A stretch of 64,000 nucleotides of DNA from positions 20,499,749-20,563,748 of the forward strand of contig NC_053129.1 of NCBI RefSeq assembly GCF_010015445.1, read 5' to 3'. This DNA is from Perca fluviatilis. Lineage: Eukaryota; Chordata; Actinopteri; Perciformes; Percidae. Shown piece by piece: positions 61,757 through 64,000 of this stretch (the stretch's first letter is position 1; every line of letters begins with the position of its first letter). Under the pieces are notes generated by a model, which worked only from the letters and a program-made list of their open reading frames with translations, had not been told where the DNA came from and searched no databases. Position numbers and translations under genes: made by a program.

Positions 61757-62355
61757 AGTGTGGGTAGAAATGCATTGACCTTTGGGCTTAGGCCCATTCA
61801 CGCTTATTACAATCACTTACTTGGCCTGTTGTAAGAGGAGCCTTACACATTCCTATTTTACAACCCTGCCTTACACACGTTCTGCTCTCTGCTCCAAAGA
61901 GTGTAAAGATACTTGATTTAATTCTTGGTCATTGGCTCATTTCAAACGCATCAGTGTTACTCAAACTTACATTCATGCTGTGTGTAGAATGAAAAACCTA
62001 TCTTTCTCTGTTTCAAACGGGAAGAAACCCTTTTTATGCTCAAAATTGCTAACGCTACACCCCTCTTCTCTCACTGGATCATTTCAAACACATCCGGATA
62101 TTTCATCTCTAAAGGTCATTGGATCATTTAAATGAAACATTTTTCTACTTCCTGTGACGCCCTCATTGCATCACTTAACACACGTCATTTCCGGACACGC
62201 CTTCCTTCTAGAAGCTTCCAGAACAGACCAGTCACACACACCTGGAAGGCATCAATCACTTTCTGACAGGTGGTCGGACCTCTTGACCCCCAGGTCAAAA
62301 GGTCATCCATCAAAATCCCACATACCAAAGTGACAGAAACCTCCTCCTTATATCT

Positions 62356-64000
62356 CTTCCGTCCATAAATGTTCGAGTGAATAACCAAAAGTGTTCCCCT
62401 GTAATTACCTTAACAAAAACTGTATAATGGCACCTTACGTCAGACAAAATACGGCATAAAGACAACAATTCATGACAGCGATACGAGATATGATAAGATT
62501 TTGATAATGCTTAACTGTGATGCCTAACTGTGATGCCTTTGCTTACTTTTACACAGTATTCTAAAGCAGTAGTTCCCAACCGGGGTCCGGGCACCCCCGA
62601 GCGGCAAAGATCACGGAGGGTGAAGTCTTTATCTGGTTTGAGGTTGAGGAAAAAAAAAATATTTACACGTTAAACCAAATTATGATAATACACTAGAATA
62701 TATAATGTATACAAAAGTCTGTATGAAAACTAAATATTTTGTTGTATCCTCGTTTTTCCTGCCGCCACGGCATCACTATTTTATGAATGAAACATGGCGG
62801 AGAAACATAACAGTGCTGATAACTCCTCTGTATCAAAAAAGAAAGTAAGGCTTTATCTTGAGAGTTACCTCAACTTCGGTTTCGGGGGGCGGGCCTCAGC
62901 TTTTCTTAGACATGAGTAGGGGGGGCGCCAAGAAAAAAGGTTGGGAACCACTGGTCTAAAGAACAGCTTGAAACACAAACAGAGGTGTGCTGAAAATAAT
63001 TATTGTCATTTACGTCCATCCATGTTAACTAAAGAAATACTTTAACAATAAAGTGTCTTGTTTCACATATACATGTTGAATGACAAGGATACTGAGAGAG
63101 AATAGACCAAAGTGACAAAAATTAAAAAGCTACAGGTTGTTTTCTAGCTTGTGTTTCACAAATCTCTGCTTAGTTGGCACCCCTTTTTAGGCGTTGTATA
63201 GTCCAGAGCTTCAGAGGCTGTCAGGGCAACAGGAGGAGCAGCAGGGTTCAAGTGTGGTGGGCTGGGTGGGGTTCATAGTTGGTGGTTGAATACACAATCA
63301 AGGAAATATGGAGTGAGACCAAACACAATAATAAAGATGTCGTGGTTTGGAGGTGTGGGACAAAAAAGAAACAGCCTGAGAGAAGCAGTGACATTTGCAA
63401 CAACATCAAGATAAAATTTGGCTTCTATTCTGGCCTAGGGAAAACTACAATGAGAAAATTGGATGTGCAGGACAAACGGGCATCAGTGCAGAGAGGGGAA
63501 GATCCTGAAGCTTTGAAGACTCAATAATTCATATTCCTCAGAGAGGCTGCAGGAGAGGGCTGAGAGCCACAGGCTGGGTCCCTCGGGTTGGACCCTGCCA
63601 AAGGGAGGCGGATGGCTATCTGAATGGATCAATTGTCAACAGCAACCTGACTTGCTCTCAGCAGCCACAGTCTCCTGGTCCAGTTTGATCCCGGTCTCCA
63701 TTGCTCTCCTCATATGGCAAACCTTTGTTCGTTAGCCAAGATATTCTCTACCAGGAAACGTGCTGCCTCGTCCACGTTGATGTTGTCCTAGGATAAGATC
63801 AAAACAGTATGTCAGAGTGGTGATAAGACACTTATTAAAAAAAAGATAGTACACATTAATACATTGACAATTAAGACACTACTCTATTGCCTTGCCAAGA
63901 TAAATTTAATAGGATGGTGTTTATGCAGCTTTTCAGACTTGCTTTAGAAGTCCACTAAACCCCTTTTTATGAGCCAGCCTGTTAAAGCTGGGAGACAGAG
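62356..64000. repeat. long direct repeat, copy B, runs off window
   Basis: Copy of 36616-38263. It begins sharply at CCGTCCATAAATG and continues to the last base. Differences are mostly one-base gains or losses in short homopolymers plus a rearranged G-rich patch in the MITE. This pattern fits a redundant contig or haplotype better than an old duplication. Confidence 0.9.
63636..63787 (-). pseudogene. second copy of rab32 exon 3, frame-broken
   Basis: Same orientation and nearly the same sequence as 37901-38050, but 152 bases instead of 150 because of one extra base at each of two places (the ACGA/CAAAGG region and a CCC run). The frame breaks after about 19 codons and meets TGA within seven more. 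It is embedded in the larger repeat 62356-64000. Either a tandem copy or a lower-quality duplicate of the same locus. Confidence 0.85.

Overview
This window is vertebrate, most likely teleost fish, nuclear DNA: two split genes with long repeat-filled introns, many (CA/GT)n microsatellites, Tc1, hAT and Harbinger DNA-transposon remnants, a tRNA-derived SINE and a degenerate L1 LINE. All splice sites quoted were read by eye as GT-AG boundaries consistent in phase with neighbouring exons; family assignments come from remembered protein families, not from a search.

Both genes are on the minus strand. The first, androglobin (adgb), starts at 34394 and runs down to the window edge. Twenty-six exons (34394-2567, about 1071 codons) join without a frame break, and a probable 27th lies at 780-680; the C-terminal coiled-coil part should lie before base 1. 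The chain encodes a calpain-like N-terminal half, a linker, a circularly permuted globin split by an IQ motif, and a conserved domain of unknown role. A forkhead core next to an RFX X-box-like palindrome lies about 110 bases upstream of the ATG, which fits a cilium/sperm gene.

The second gene, rab32, has three coding exons (54085-53870, 43407-43130, 38050-37901). Exons 2 and 3 are clean; exon 1, next to a 183-base N gap, carries frame breaks and two Gly-to-Arg changes at nucleotide-binding positions. The adgb-rab32 pairing matches the known vertebrate neighbourhood, where RAB32 and ADGB are adjacent.

Repeats: within adgb introns a SINE (903-1099) and several TIR elements (2808, 5549, 10848, 14877, 17931, 24743); downstream of the rab32 stop a hAT MITE (36825-37218); in rab32 intron 2 a 462-base mariner derivative and a 1.6-kb dead Tc1 element; in rab32 intron 1 a 1.66-kb PIF/Harbinger element. 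After the N gap there is a degenerate minus-strand L1 inside a cluster of short repeats (55281-61090), and finally 62356-64000, a near-identical but frame-broken second copy of 36616-38263 (rab32 last exon plus 3' region), which is probably an assembly duplicate. I found no prokaryotic-type system, CRISPR array, or independent RNA gene.
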